A DNA stretch of 64,000 nucleotides from Phycisphaerae bacterium (GTDB lineage Bacteria; Planctomycetota; Phycisphaerae; UBA1845; CAIVHJ01). The stretch spans positions 184,694 to 248,693 of the forward strand of contig JAJVHX010000018.1 of assembly GCA_022072405.1 (NCBI GenBank), written 5' to 3'. Below are positions 36,000 to 46,956 of this stretch, one piece after another (the stretch's first letter is position 1; each line of letters begins with the position of its first letter). Below the pieces are notes generated by a model. The model searched no databases, had not been told where the DNA came from, and worked only from the letters and a program-made list of their open reading frames with translations. The position numbers and the translations under genes were made by a program.

Positions 36000-36635
36000 T
36001 TACTTGCCTGCCCCTTCTATCTCCAGTTGAATCCGCCGCAGCGCCGTACGACACCCCCGGCCGACCCGGATATCTGCAACCACCGCGGTCAACAGCCCTA
36101 ATAGCGGCATCACCAGAAACTGGCTGTAATGCTCCGCTTTGCTGATCCAGTCACCGCCCAATCCTGACAACGCTTGTTGTAACTGCGACACCTCATAAAA
36201 CACCAGATGCATCGGCTGGCCGGTCATCCAGTGATGCCACGGCACCAGCCATAACATTAATACCACCATCCACATCAATCCGCTGAGTGCATCATGCGTT
36301 CCGCCCAACCGGCCGGTCAGACAGATCTGCGCTGTCAAAAAATAAACCACCAGCAGCAGCACCACCGCCAGGCGGGCACAAAACGCCCCTGCCGTCATCA
36401 ACATCGGCAACCAGCGCTGCCAGTCCTGGCCGACCGCGGGGGCGCTGGTGGTTGACGGCTGCATCATGCTGCTGTAATAATTGACCCCATAAACAACCAG
36501 CGGCACCAGCAGCGCCAAGATCAGGATCGAAAAGAGAATCGTACGCATACCCCGCACTGTTCGTATCGCCGACAAACTCTCGACCCAGCGATCCCGTTCC
36601 ATCGGCCAATTTCCCGATCCCATTGTCTCTGTCAT
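36000..36635 (-). CDS. Membrane protein upstream of VKOR-DsbA
   Basis: 211 residues from ATG 36635 (GGAGG 9 nt upstream). Four hydrophobic segments (about 32-50, 76-96, 112-130, 165-190) and a basic C-terminus. It may belong to the Yip1-like group of small polytopic proteins, but I do not recognise it firmly. Operon with the disulfide-forming fusion suggests a membrane partner role. Confidence 0.6.
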   Translation of the reverse strand: MTETMGSGNWPMERDRWVESLSAIRTVRGMRTILFSILILALLVPLVVYGVNYYSSMMQPSTTSAPAVGQDWQRWLPMLMTAGAFCARLAVVLLLVVYFLTAQICLTGRLGGTHDALSGLMWMVVLMLWLVPWHHWMTGQPMHLVFYEVSQLQQALSGLGGDWISKAEHYSQFLVMPLLGLLTAVVADIRVGRGCRTALRRIQLEIEGAGK

Positions 36636-36800
36636 CGCTGGCTTACCTCCTAAAATCATTCCTCGCGCTGCGCAACATACCGACAAAGCCGCATGGCGCC
36701 AATAACTTATCTGCGAGCGTTGATGGTTATCTCCTCTTCTCCGGGTTCATACCCGTATGGACTGGAACCCGTTTCAAAATTGGTTACTGGTCGTTTTACA

Positions 36801-36822
36801 GCGCCGCGATCGTAAGGGAGCG
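36801..36822 (+). repeat. Second repeat family, copy 2
   Basis: GCCGCGATCGTAAGGGAGCG, matching the 13.5-kb copy with a few changes. Confidence 0.5.
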
Positions 36823-36890
36823 GTTTGGGTTCTGAAAGTGAGTATACTTTTCAAAATAGACCAGTACCCAAAATTGAATAAATGAGCATC

Positions 36891-36914
36891 GCGCCGACTA
36901 AGGCCTGCGGCTCT
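36891..36914 (-). repeat. REP-like palindrome (copy E, minus orientation)
   Basis: Reads GAGCCGCAGGCCTTAGTCGG on the minus strand. Confidence 0.5.
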
Positions 36915-37185
36915 TTGAATTTTGAAATCGGTGCTAACACTTTCGTTATGATTCCACTACTCCAGATGCTGTGATTAATTGTATTCCGCGCGGTGAATCG
37001 TGTTGTTTTTAATTTGTCTGGGCGCCGTCTATCGGTTACACTTTCCTGACGGCGGATGTCGATCGAGTCACCATTCTATGCCGCCGCCGGTTGTGAAAGC
37101 TTGAAATCCATCAACCCCATTCGCTGCTGCGCTTCGCGCTGCGGTGGCGCGGTTGGGTTGTCTGTCGATAGCATCGAGGCCACGC

Positions 37186-38538
37186 ATGACCACGCTGACT
37201 ACCACCGAATGGAGCGGTATCCTGAATTATGTTCGACAGCACCATGCTAATATTACCCGCCATTGGTTTGATCAGTTGCGGTTTATCGGCCTGCAGCATG
37301 GCACCGTCGATATCCGCTGTGCCAACCTGCCCCAGCAACGCTACTTAAGTGAACAATGCGCCCGGCAATTTACCGAAGCCGCCCAGGTCGAAACCGGCCA
37401 GCTGGTCTCCGTACGCTTCACGGTGGAAGATGATTCCTCCGGCAACCAGACGGTTCCAGCCCCGGATGTTGATTTACCTCTATTCGCCAATGAGCCTCGC
37501 CAGATTCTGCTGAATCCGGAATACACTTTTGATCAGTTCGTCACCGGCCCGAGCAATCGACTGGCCCATGCCGCCAGCGTCGCCGTCAGCGATTCTCCCG
37601 GCGAAACGTATAACCCGCTGTTTATCCATGGCAGTGTCGGACTCGGAAAAACTCACCTGTTACAGGCGGTCTGCCACCACATTCTTTCACACCGGCCGAC
37701 TCTTAATGTGCTCTATCTCTCCTGCGAGAGTTTCATCAACCACTTTCTCGAAGCCGTCGAGCGCGGGGCCTTGCATCAGTTCCGCTATCGCTATCGCCAC
37801 GTCGACCTGCTGGTCATCGACGACATTCAGTTCCTCGCCGAGCGCGAGCGCAGCCAGGAAGAATTCTTTCACACATTTAACACCCTCTATCAGTCACGCA
37901 AGCAGATTATCCTGTCAGCAGATTGCCCGCCGCGAGAAATTCCCAGCCTGGAAGATCGCCTCGTCTCACGTTTCAACTGGGGTCTGGTCACACGCATCGA
38001 TCCGCCCTGCCTCGAAACGCGCATGGCCATCCTCCGCAAAAAAGCACGGCGGCGAAATCTCGACTTCCCCGAAGACGTCATTCGCTTCATCGCCACGCGC
38101 ATCGACAGTAACGCCCGTGAGTTGGAAGGGGCCATCAACGCCGTCGACGTCTTCAGCCAACAACTCGGCCAGCCTGTTGATTTATCCAGCGCCAAAGAAG
38201 CACTCGGTGATGTCTCCACGGTCTCCCGACCTATTGCCATCAGCCTGATTCTGGATGTGGTCGCCGAACACTTCAATGTCAAAAAATCAGATATCCAAGG
38301 CAAGCGTCGACATAAGTCCATCGCCTTCCCACGACAGGTGGCCATGTATCTCACCCGCGAGGTTACATCTCACAGTCTGGAGGAAATCGGCAGCTTCTTC
38401 GGCGGGCGCGATCATACCACCGTACTGCACGCCAACCGGCTGATCGGCCGTCTTCGACAGGAGGATAACTACCTGTCAGCAACGCTGGACCAACTGAAAT
38501 CGCGCATCTCCAACGGCTCGCCGGTCGATCGTGGATAA
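37186..38538 (+). CDS. dnaA: Chromosomal replication initiator
   Basis: 450 residues from ATG 37186. Domain I (1-80), a short linker, the AAA+ domain with Walker A G-S-V-G-L-G-K-T (149-156; the second Gly is Ser here) and Walker B L-L-V-I-D-D (208-213), and the C-terminal DNA-binding domain with R-D-H-T-T-V-L-H-A. DnaA binds 9-mer boxes at oriC and melts the origin. It heads the dnaA-dnaN-dciA-gyrB cluster. Its own stop region holds C-G-T-G-G-A-T-A-A, an 8/9 DnaA box. Confidence 0.97.
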   Translation: MTTLTTTEWSGILNYVRQHHANITRHWFDQLRFIGLQHGTVDIRCANLPQQRYLSEQCARQFTEAAQVETGQLVSVRFTVEDDSSGNQTVPAPDVDLPLFANEPRQILLNPEYTFDQFVTGPSNRLAHAASVAVSDSPGETYNPLFIHGSVGLGKTHLLQAVCHHILSHRPTLNVLYLSCESFINHFLEAVERGALHQFRYRYRHVDLLVIDDIQFLAERERSQEEFFHTFNTLYQSRKQIILSADCPPREIPSLEDRLVSRFNWGLVTRIDPPCLETRMAILRKKARRRNLDFPEDVIRFIATRIDSNARELEGAINAVDVFSQQLGQPVDLSSAKEALGDVSTVSRPIAISLILDVVAEHFNVKKSDIQGKRRHKSIAFPRQVAMYLTREVTSHSLEEIGSFFGGRDHTTVLHANRLIGRLRQEDNYLSATLDQLKSRISNGSPVDRG

Positions 38539-38815
38539 CCTGTCGGGCAATAGCCCCGATTGGATCAGGCCAGTCACATAGATCACCTTTGAACGGCTGC
38601 CATTCGGCTGTTCTAGGACCTGCCGACAGCCCATTCCACAACTTCTGCACCGCTTGCAGACTCTCCCGAAAAGAGGCTTTTTCTGCTATAATAAAAGAGT
38701 TACAACCTGCGCTTCCGGGTGTCGCACAGAATTCGCCGTGCCTATTAAGAACATTTAAGTTTTAAGGTAATTAAGAGTAGAATATGACCTCTCTAGCTTA
38801 AACGAGGATTGGTGC
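38539..38815. other. dnaA-dnaN intergenic region
   Basis: 277 nt with one DnaA-like box at the dnaA stop (CGTGGATAA) and an extended -10 promoter TGCTATAAT for dnaN. The last 60 nt are AT-rich. Confidence 0.5.
38684..38692 (+). promoter_or_regulatory. Extended -10 promoter of dnaN
   Basis: TGCTATAAT, a full extended -10; there is no good -35 at 17 nt. It implies a leader of about 115 nt before dnaN. Confidence 0.6.
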
Positions 38816-39913
38816 ATGAAAGTCAATGTGGTTACCTCCGCCCTTCTGGAAGGACTCAACCTGGCTGCCAGTGCGGCAGCTTCCCGAACCCCCAAACCGG
38901 TCTTGCAGGGCGTGCTGATTACCGCACAGAAGGATCAACTGCTGCTGATGGCCACTGACCTGGAAATCGGCATCCGTCACCAGATCCGTCAGGCGGAGGT
39001 TCTTTCCACCGGCCAGGTACTGGTGCCCGTCGCCAAGCTCCTGCAGATTATCCGTGAATGTGCCGACGAGACCATCGTTCTGGAGCTGGTCAAAAACGCA
39101 CTGCACATCACCGGCAGCGACAGCCATTTCCAGATGTTTACCGGCGATGCCAAGGATTTTCCAGCCATACCTGAGTTCGAAGGCCAGGGCGACTTCGAAC
39201 TGACCGCCGAGTTGCTACGTTCGATTATTGATCGCACCCTCTTCGCTGCCGCCAAGGAAAGTACCCGCTATGCGATCGACGGTCTGCTCTGGGACCGTAA
39301 GGGGCAACTGTTGCGCGTGGTGGCTACCGACGGTCGCCGCCTCGCCGTCGCCACCTGCCCGCTTAACCGGGCCGCCGGACCCGATGCCAAAGTCATTATC
39401 CCCTCCAAGGCCATGAGTCTCTTCCAGCGAGTGATTACTGATCCCGATGTAACATTCCAGGTGAAATTCCTTTCCAACCAGGTACTGTTGCATGCCACCC
39501 ATACCACCGTCTCCTCGGTACTGGTGGAAGGCCATTTCCCACCCTATGAAGATGTGATTCCTCAGGATTGTAACCGCCACATGCACGCGAATATCGCCCA
39601 GTTCGCCAGCGGTGTACGCCGCGCGGCGCTGCTGACTTCCGATGAATCCAAGGCTATCCGACTGAGTTTCACCGATCAGGAAGTGACCATGACCGGCCGC
39701 TCTCCCGAACAGGGCGAGGGTTCGGTTCGCGTGGCCGTCCGCTATGACGGGGAACCGCTGGAGATCGGCTTTAATCCGCAGTTTCTCCTCGATGTCATGA
39801 AGGTACTGGGAGGCGACGAGGTTTATTGGGAACTCAAGGAAGCCAACCGCCCAGGCATCTTTCGCGAAGGCGAAAATTATCTCTACGTGGTCATGCCGGT
39901 GAATCTATCATGA
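38816..39913 (+). CDS. dnaN: DNA polymerase III beta clamp
   Basis: 365 residues, normal clamp length. Three clamp domains can be followed, ending in E-G-E-N-Y-L-Y-V-V-M-P-V-N-L, with Y-A-I-D-G-L-L and A-T-D-G-R-R-L-A typical of the middle domain. It tethers polymerase and repair proteins to DNA. GAGGA lies upstream of ATG 38816. Confidence 0.97.
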   Translation: MKVNVVTSALLEGLNLAASAAASRTPKPVLQGVLITAQKDQLLLMATDLEIGIRHQIRQAEVLSTGQVLVPVAKLLQIIRECADETIVLELVKNALHITGSDSHFQMFTGDAKDFPAIPEFEGQGDFELTAELLRSIIDRTLFAAAKESTRYAIDGLLWDRKGQLLRVVATDGRRLAVATCPLNRAAGPDAKVIIPSKAMSLFQRVITDPDVTFQVKFLSNQVLLHATHTTVSSVLVEGHFPPYEDVIPQDCNRHMHANIAQFASGVRRAALLTSDESKAIRLSFTDQEVTMTGRSPEQGEGSVRVAVRYDGEPLEIGFNPQFLLDVMKVLGGDEVYWELKEANRPGIFREGENYLYVVMPVNLS

Positions 39914-39946
39914 CCGGTTTCTATAAAACGCGGGTAAAACTACCCG

Positions 39947-39969
39947 GAGCCGCGAGCTACGGCTGCGAG
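39947..39969 (+). repeat. REP-like palindrome (copy F)
   Basis: GAGCCGCGAGCTACGGCTGC, a diverged copy between dnaN and dciA. Confidence 0.4.
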
Positions 39970-39991
39970 GGTCTTGGTTTAGGGTACCATC

Positions 39992-40345
39992 ATGTTGACG
40001 GATGAACAGTTGCGCGAACTCACCCGGCGTAAAGCACTGCGTCATCGTGCTCAACCGATCGGTCAGATTCTCGCCCGCCGCTTGAATCCCGAAAAACTGG
40101 CTCGTCTGGCCCAAGCCCGCCGCCAGTTGGAAGAGTTGCTTACTGACGTGGTGGCTGATTACGGCCCCATGCGCTGCTGGGTGGAGTCCTGCGATCACGG
40201 CATCCTGACCATCGCCACAACGGATCCTCTCTGGGCGGATCATCTGCGCCGCCGCAGCCTGTTTGCGATTCGATCGGCGCTGAGCAGCTCGCTGCCGGAG
40301 TTGTCGATCCATGAAATCCGTTTCCGGGTCGGAACATGGCCATAA
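39992..40345 (+). CDS. dciA: DciA-like (DUF721) helicase-loading protein
   Basis: 117 residues. The DUF721 core is seen in I-G-Q-I-L-A-R-R-L, W-x-E-S-C-D-x-G-I-L-T-I-A-T-T-D-P-L-W-A-D-H-L-R and the K-homology-like alpha-beta end I-H-E-I-R-F-R-V. In bacteria without DnaC, DciA loads the replicative helicase. Position between dnaN and gyrB is a common site for it. Confidence 0.85.
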   Translation: MLTDEQLRELTRRKALRHRAQPIGQILARRLNPEKLARLAQARRQLEELLTDVVADYGPMRCWVESCDHGILTIATTDPLWADHLRRRSLFAIRSALSSSLPELSIHEIRFRVGTWP

Positions 40346-40365
40346 CCTATGTACACGGTGAATAA

Positions 40366-42954
<2,589 letters not shown>

Positions 42955-42978
42955 TTGTAGATACACGATGAAGCGATA

Positions 42979-43004
42979 AGGCGCCCCGGGCGTTAGCCCG
43001 CGCG
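42979..43004 (+). repeat. REP-like palindrome (copy G)
   Basis: GGCGCCCCGGGCGTTAGCCC then GCGCGGG; a GGGC-GTTA-GCCC stem. Confidence 0.5.
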
Positions 43005-43045
43005 GGATAATCAACTACCGCTTCATTTACAAGTACGTACCCTGC

Positions 43046-43051
43046 TATACT
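43046..43051 (+). promoter_or_regulatory. Extended -10 box for mnmE, probably leaderless
   Basis: TGCTATACT ends 7 nt before ATG 43059. No Shine-Dalgarno. Confidence 0.5.
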
Positions 43052-43058
43052 ACACCCC

Positions 43059-44486
43059 ATGTTTGATCGCCTGGATGAGACCATCGTTGCCATCAGCACA
43101 CCGCCCGGCAAAAGCGTGCGCGGCGTGGTCCGCTTGAGCGGGCCGGAAGCTCATGCCGTGGCGGGACAACTCTTCACCGACAACGAGCTTTTACCTGAAA
43201 ATACCCGTTTCCCGCAACGTCGTCATGGAGTTCTCCAGTTGTGTTCTGTTCCGGCCTCAGGCGGTGTGCGCTCTGCCGCCTTGCCGGCGGAACGGTGGCT
43301 CTTTTATGCTCCGCGCAGCTACACCCGTCAGCACGTTGCGGAGTTGCATACGCTCGGAGCACCGGCGCTGTTACAACTGGTCGTCGAACAATGTTGTCAG
43401 CTGGGCGCGCGGCTCGCCCAGCCGGGCGAATTCACCGCCCGGGCCTTTTTCAACGGGGCGCTGGATCTCACCCGAGCCGAAGGCGTCGCCGCCATGATTC
43501 ACGCGCGCAATACCGCGCAGCTGCGCGTCGCTCGCGCCTGGCTCGGTGGCCGGCTGGCTGACCGGTTCCAGTCCATCCACCAGCGCCTGATCGATCTGGT
43601 CGCACTCGTGGAGGCCGACATCGATTTCGCCGATGAGCCGATCGAGTTTATTACCCCTGCGCAACTGCAGGAGCAACTGCACACCATCATTAATGATCTG
43701 GAGCAATGGTTGGGTCGCGCGCAGTCCAGCGAGCGAGTCGCACCCGGCTTGCGTGCCATGCTCGTTGGCCGCCCCAACGCCGGGAAAAGTACGCTGCTCA
43801 ATGCTCTTCACGGTTCACCGCGTGCTATCAGCTCCCCTCAGCCCGGTACGACGCGCGATCTGCTCTCGGTGCGGCTGTCATTGGACTGCGGCGAACTGGA
43901 ACTGCTCGACTCCGCCGGCTGGGATATGACGACAGCCCCGCAGGATCAGCCCGGTAAAAATTTTTTTTTTCGCGAATGGCAGCGGGCCGACCTGCTCATC
44001 TACCTGCTCGATATCAGCATTGATAACCCCGAGGCGCACCTGCTCGACTGGATTCTGCGCGATGCTCGACCCGTCATGTTGCTGGCCAATAAATGCGATC
44101 TGTTAACCACAGAACGTTGCACGGTCATCCTGCAGCAATTGCAGGCCCGAAGCACTCATTCCCTTCTGCTCATCAGCGCAGAGCAGGGCATCGGCCTCGG
44201 TGCGGTACGGTCCTGGCTATCGCAGACGATAATTCATGCCGCCCAAACAGTTGATGATAATGGCCTGATACTCAATGCTCGCCATCGCGATGCGCTTCAG
44301 CAGGCGTTGCCAGCGCTGTACCAGGCAAGTCGCTGGTGTCAATCCGCCACCGCCATCGCTGATGTTGCCGAGTGGATCGCGACTGATCTGCGCGCCGCGC
44401 TGCACATGTTGGGCCTGATTTCCGGCTCGATCACCACCGAAGATTTGCTGCAACGCATTTTCACGCAGTTTTGTATTGGTAAATAA
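43059..44486 (+). CDS. mnmE: tRNA modification GTPase MnmE
   Basis: 475 residues. N-terminal folate-binding domain, central helical domain split by the G domain, and the C-terminal C-I-G-K (472-475) carrying the essential Cys. The G domain has P-loop G-R-P-N-A-G-K-S-T (237-245), D-S-A-G in place of D-T-A-G, and N-K-C-D. With MnmG (not in the window) it makes the cmnm5 group at wobble U34. A run of nine T residues inside the G domain (43961-43970) encodes F-F-F and is a likely slippage point. Confidence 0.93.
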   Translation: MFDRLDETIVAISTPPGKSVRGVVRLSGPEAHAVAGQLFTDNELLPENTRFPQRRHGVLQLCSVPASGGVRSAALPAERWLFYAPRSYTRQHVAELHTLGAPALLQLVVEQCCQLGARLAQPGEFTARAFFNGALDLTRAEGVAAMIHARNTAQLRVARAWLGGRLADRFQSIHQRLIDLVALVEADIDFADEPIEFITPAQLQEQLHTIINDLEQWLGRAQSSERVAPGLRAMLVGRPNAGKSTLLNALHGSPRAISSPQPGTTRDLLSVRLSLDCGELELLDSAGWDMTTAPQDQPGKNFFFREWQRADLLIYLLDISIDNPEAHLLDWILRDARPVMLLANKCDLLTTERCTVILQQLQARSTHSLLLISAEQGIGLGAVRSWLSQTIIHAAQTVDDNGLILNARHRDALQQALPALYQASRWCQSATAIADVAEWIATDLRAALHMLGLISGSITTEDLLQRIFTQFCIGK

Positions 44487-44648
44487 CCGGCAATTTCGCT
44501 AGAGCCCCACCGGAAGACCGCGCTGCGCGAAAAGAAAAGTTAAGCCCTACCCGGATTCTCTCCGATGGTTATTACTAACTTGCATGTTTCGATGACCTCA
44601 ACCCATCGCGCGTCAAGTGAAAAAAATCGTCGATTCAGAAAAAATGTT

Positions 44649-44678
44649 TTGACAAAACTTCTGGATCGAGATTATTGT
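44649..44678 (+). promoter_or_regulatory. Promoter of the Lys/Ala-rich peptide
   Basis: TTGACA at 44649-44654 with TATTGT at 44673-44678 (18-nt spacer). TATAGT at 44681 is an alternative -10. Confidence 0.5.
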
Positions 44679-44712
44679 TGTATAGTCTTTCCTTTTGAAA
44701 GGAGGAACACTC

Positions 44713-44793
44713 ATGGCGAAGAAAGCGAAAAAGGCTGCTAAGAAAACAGCCAAGAAAGCCAAAAAAGCCACGAAGAAAAAGGCCAAGAAGTAG
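44713..44793 (+). CDS. 26-residue Lys/Ala-rich histone H1-like peptide
   Basis: Starting M-A-K-K-A-K-K-A-A-K-K-T, the product is almost only Lys (16 of 26) and Ala, with two Thr, and has no other side chains. It is the kind of A-K-K repeat found in the tails of bacterial histone H1-like proteins. The gene is well supported despite its size: AGGAGG 7 nt upstream of the ATG, a promoter before it and a terminator-like hairpin 80 nt after. It may bind DNA or RNA nonspecifically. The same repeat might be a remnant of a longer H1-like gene, but no upstream domain is in frame. Confidence 0.75.
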   Translation: MAKKAKKAAKKTAKKAKKATKKKAKK

Positions 44794-44873
44794 GCCAAGC
44801 CGAACAACACAAACCCCCGGTAGAGCCGGTTGCTTTACTGGGGCGGTTCACTGAAACAGTGACCCGAACGATG

Positions 44874-44916
44874 GAAGGTGCTTCACGCCACGGCAGCACC
44901 TTCTGTCATTTTTACT
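44874..44916 (+). terminator. Rho-independent terminator after the Lys/Ala peptide
   Basis: GAAGGTGCT (44874-44882) pairs perfectly with AGCACCTTC (44895-44903), followed by TGTCATTTTT. A smaller hairpin GGTTCACTG-AAA-CAGTGACC lies just before. Confidence 0.75.
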
Positions 44917-45696
44917 GCGTCTCGACCACCCATCGTCCTGCTTTTCCGCAAAAAATTTCCGCTATATAAACGCCACCACCCCAGGGGATGTTCAAAATGC
45001 GAGACAACCTTGCTCAGCATCGCCGAAAGTTGCGACGGTAATATCTCCGCAACATCAGATGCAAAATCCCGTAAAAATTCAAAACATTTCGATGCACGGC
45101 GTCAGCCGGTAACGGATGAAAACCAATGCCAACTCCCCAACGGGCAGTCGGGCCGCGTGAGAAAAGCGGCATAAATCCCGCGCGATGGACAGATATCGTC
45201 CGCGCGAACGCTTTCAAAAATCTGTAGCAATGATTGGGTCGACTTCCGAATAATTTCCTCTGGGGTACCTTCCGATCAGGGATAGACAGTCAAAATAGAT
45301 AACCTATGGCCGGATCTGTGAAGTACGCGGGATAATATCTGTAATTATTGTTCTGAAATAAAGATACATTCAGCAATATCATAATAGCGGACATGGTTAA
45401 ACGGAGATGCCACGGGTCCGTATAAAATTTAGACTAAATATGTCCTTCTAGTTATTGACTTCGATGTCATTTCGGCGCTACAGTTGATTAGAAGGTCGTT
45501 AACAACAATTCTAGCCCTTCTATGTTGTGTCAGTTCGGCTTTGATTCTTGCAGTTCTACCCAACAGAACCTGTTGGGCTGGCAGATCATGAGAATATCGC
45601 GGTCCATCCAGTGAACCACGATCTGTCTCCTGTTGGGAGACTGTTGCAATATCGCGTCAAACAATGTGAATAGACCTCCATCCGTAGGTGCCCGAC
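44917..45696. other. Long intergenic region upstream of the GntR/LacI-type regulator
   Basis: About 780 nt without a supported gene. AT-rich between 45290 and 45450. It contains the palindrome at 45559-45577 and the hairpin at 45625-45641, both with CTGTTGGG, near the regulator start. A TTGACT near 45455 may belong to its promoter. Confidence 0.45.
45559..45577. promoter_or_regulatory. Palindromic operator candidate CCCAACAG-AAC-CTGTTGGG
   Basis: Perfect 8-bp inverted repeat with a 3-nt spacer, 120 nt upstream of the regulator. A third CTGTTGGG occurs at 45630-45637 within the hairpin GTCTCC-TGTTG-GGAGAC. Position suggests autoregulation. Confidence 0.55.
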
Positions 45697-46797
45697 ATGT
45701 CAGATACCCCACTTCACCTGAGCTACAAGTTTCAGCGGTTGCGTGAATCCATTCGCCAGGCAGTTGAAAATGGTGAACTTGAGAACAAACTCCCCGGCGA
45801 GCGAGAACTGGCCAAACGCTTCGGAGTCAATGCCAAAACCATCAGCAAAGCCCTGACCGACCTGACCAGCGAAGGACTGCTGGTTCGCAAGGTTGGCCGA
45901 GGAACGTTTGTCGCGTTGCGCCAACCCGTCGCTATCCCGGCGGTTAACCGGCGTCAGTTTCTATGGCTTTGTTCCGAACAGGTCGATTCTGCCGTCCAGG
46001 AAAATTTCTTTGAACTGGCCCGACAAAAGCTGGAAGAGCATGGCCATCAGTTGACCATGCACCGCCTGCCGACCGATGATCTGGGTGAACTGCCCGAGCG
46101 CTGTCTGCCGGTCAGCCTGCTCAAACATCAAGCCGGCCTGATATTCTACTCGGTACTACCCAGCCGACCCCTGCTGGCCGATCTCGCCCGCCGACACATG
46201 CCCGTGGTGCTCTGCAACCAGCGCAATCGCTGGATGAAGCTCAACACGGTGATGGGTGATTATTCCCGCGGTGTGTTCGAGATGACGGAACATCTGATTC
46301 TGCAGGGTCATCGCCGCATCCAACTGGTTGCAGATCGGCGCCAGCCGGGAGTCATCGATCAAGCCCTGCGCGGCTACCAGACGGCGATGGGTCGGTATCA
46401 ACTGGAGATGCAGCCACTGGTCTCCTGCAGTCGCCGCGATTGCGGCCCGTTGCGGGAAATTCGTCCCGCCCCCAACGCCATCATCAGTTTGAGCGGCGAC
46501 CTGGCCGTCACGCTCAAACGGGAATTGACTTTCTTCGCCGCCGCCCATGGACTGGAACAGGTCAGCCTGATGGCCTTGAACGCCTCCGGTGAACCTGGCC
46601 CGCTGCAGGAAGCCATTACCAGCTATGATATCTATGCGGAGGATCTGCTTGATTGGGCGGTGCAACTGCTCTTTGAATCCGGCCCCGGCGTGGAACCGCG
46701 CGAAATTATCGTGCCGGGTAATCTTTCCGATCGCGGCTCGACTTTTCCCATCGCCGCACCGCGCATCGCCCAGAAAGTGCAGCATGTGATCTTGTAG
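45697..46797 (+). CDS. GntR-type DNA-binding domain fused to LacI-like sensor domain
   Basis: 366 residues from ATG 45697 (GTG 45688 possible). N-terminal winged helix of the GntR family: L-P-G-E-R-E-L-A-K-R-F-G-V-N-A-K-T-I-S-K-A-L, V-G-R-G-T-F-V. The remainder (about 85-360) is a periplasmic-binding-protein-like domain of the LacI/AraR kind: G-L-I-F-Y-S-V, M-P-V-V-L-C-N-Q, M-T-E-H-L-I-L-Q-G-H-R-R-I. Ligand unknown, probably a sugar or related metabolite. No transporter or catabolic operon is adjacent. Confidence 0.85.
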   Translation: MSDTPLHLSYKFQRLRESIRQAVENGELENKLPGERELAKRFGVNAKTISKALTDLTSEGLLVRKVGRGTFVALRQPVAIPAVNRRQFLWLCSEQVDSAVQENFFELARQKLEEHGHQLTMHRLPTDDLGELPERCLPVSLLKHQAGLIFYSVLPSRPLLADLARRHMPVVLCNQRNRWMKLNTVMGDYSRGVFEMTEHLILQGHRRIQLVADRRQPGVIDQALRGYQTAMGRYQLEMQPLVSCSRRDCGPLREIRPAPNAIISLSGDLAVTLKRELTFFAAAHGLEQVSLMALNASGEPGPLQEAITSYDIYAEDLLDWAVQLLFESGPGVEPREIIVPGNLSDRGSTFPIAAPRIAQKVQHVIL

Positions 46798-46826
46798 ACC
46801 CGTTACCCCTCAACGGCAAAACGAAA

Positions 46827-46853
46827 ATGGGCCTGGGCTTGTCCCGGGCCCAT
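46827..46853 (+). terminator. Hairpin after the regulator gene
   Basis: ATGGGCCTGGG...CCGGGCCCAT, an 11-bp stem followed by GTTGTTGG. The T-tract is weak. Confidence 0.5.
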
Positions 46854-46956
46854 GTTGTTGGCCGATGTCCAACCTGTATGGCGAGCCGGTTTCCGTACAG
46901 TTTCGCCATGCCGGACAGCAAAGGGGCGGTAATCACCCTATTCAATCATGCGGCTT

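Larger units (their letters stand above)
36636..37185. other. Intergenic region upstream of dnaA, origin candidate
   Basis: 550 nt between divergent transcription units. Contains the second repeat motif (36801-36822) and an inverted REP copy (36891-36914). AT-rich stretches occur at about 36840-36890 and 36960-37020. I find no exact TTATCCACA box; TTATCTGCG near 36705 is weak. Confidence 0.4.

Noticed and set aside
44878..45174. 98-codon frame in the intergenic region after the Lys/Ala peptide
   Set aside because: Starts inside the terminator hairpin, has no ribosome site and no recognisable composition.
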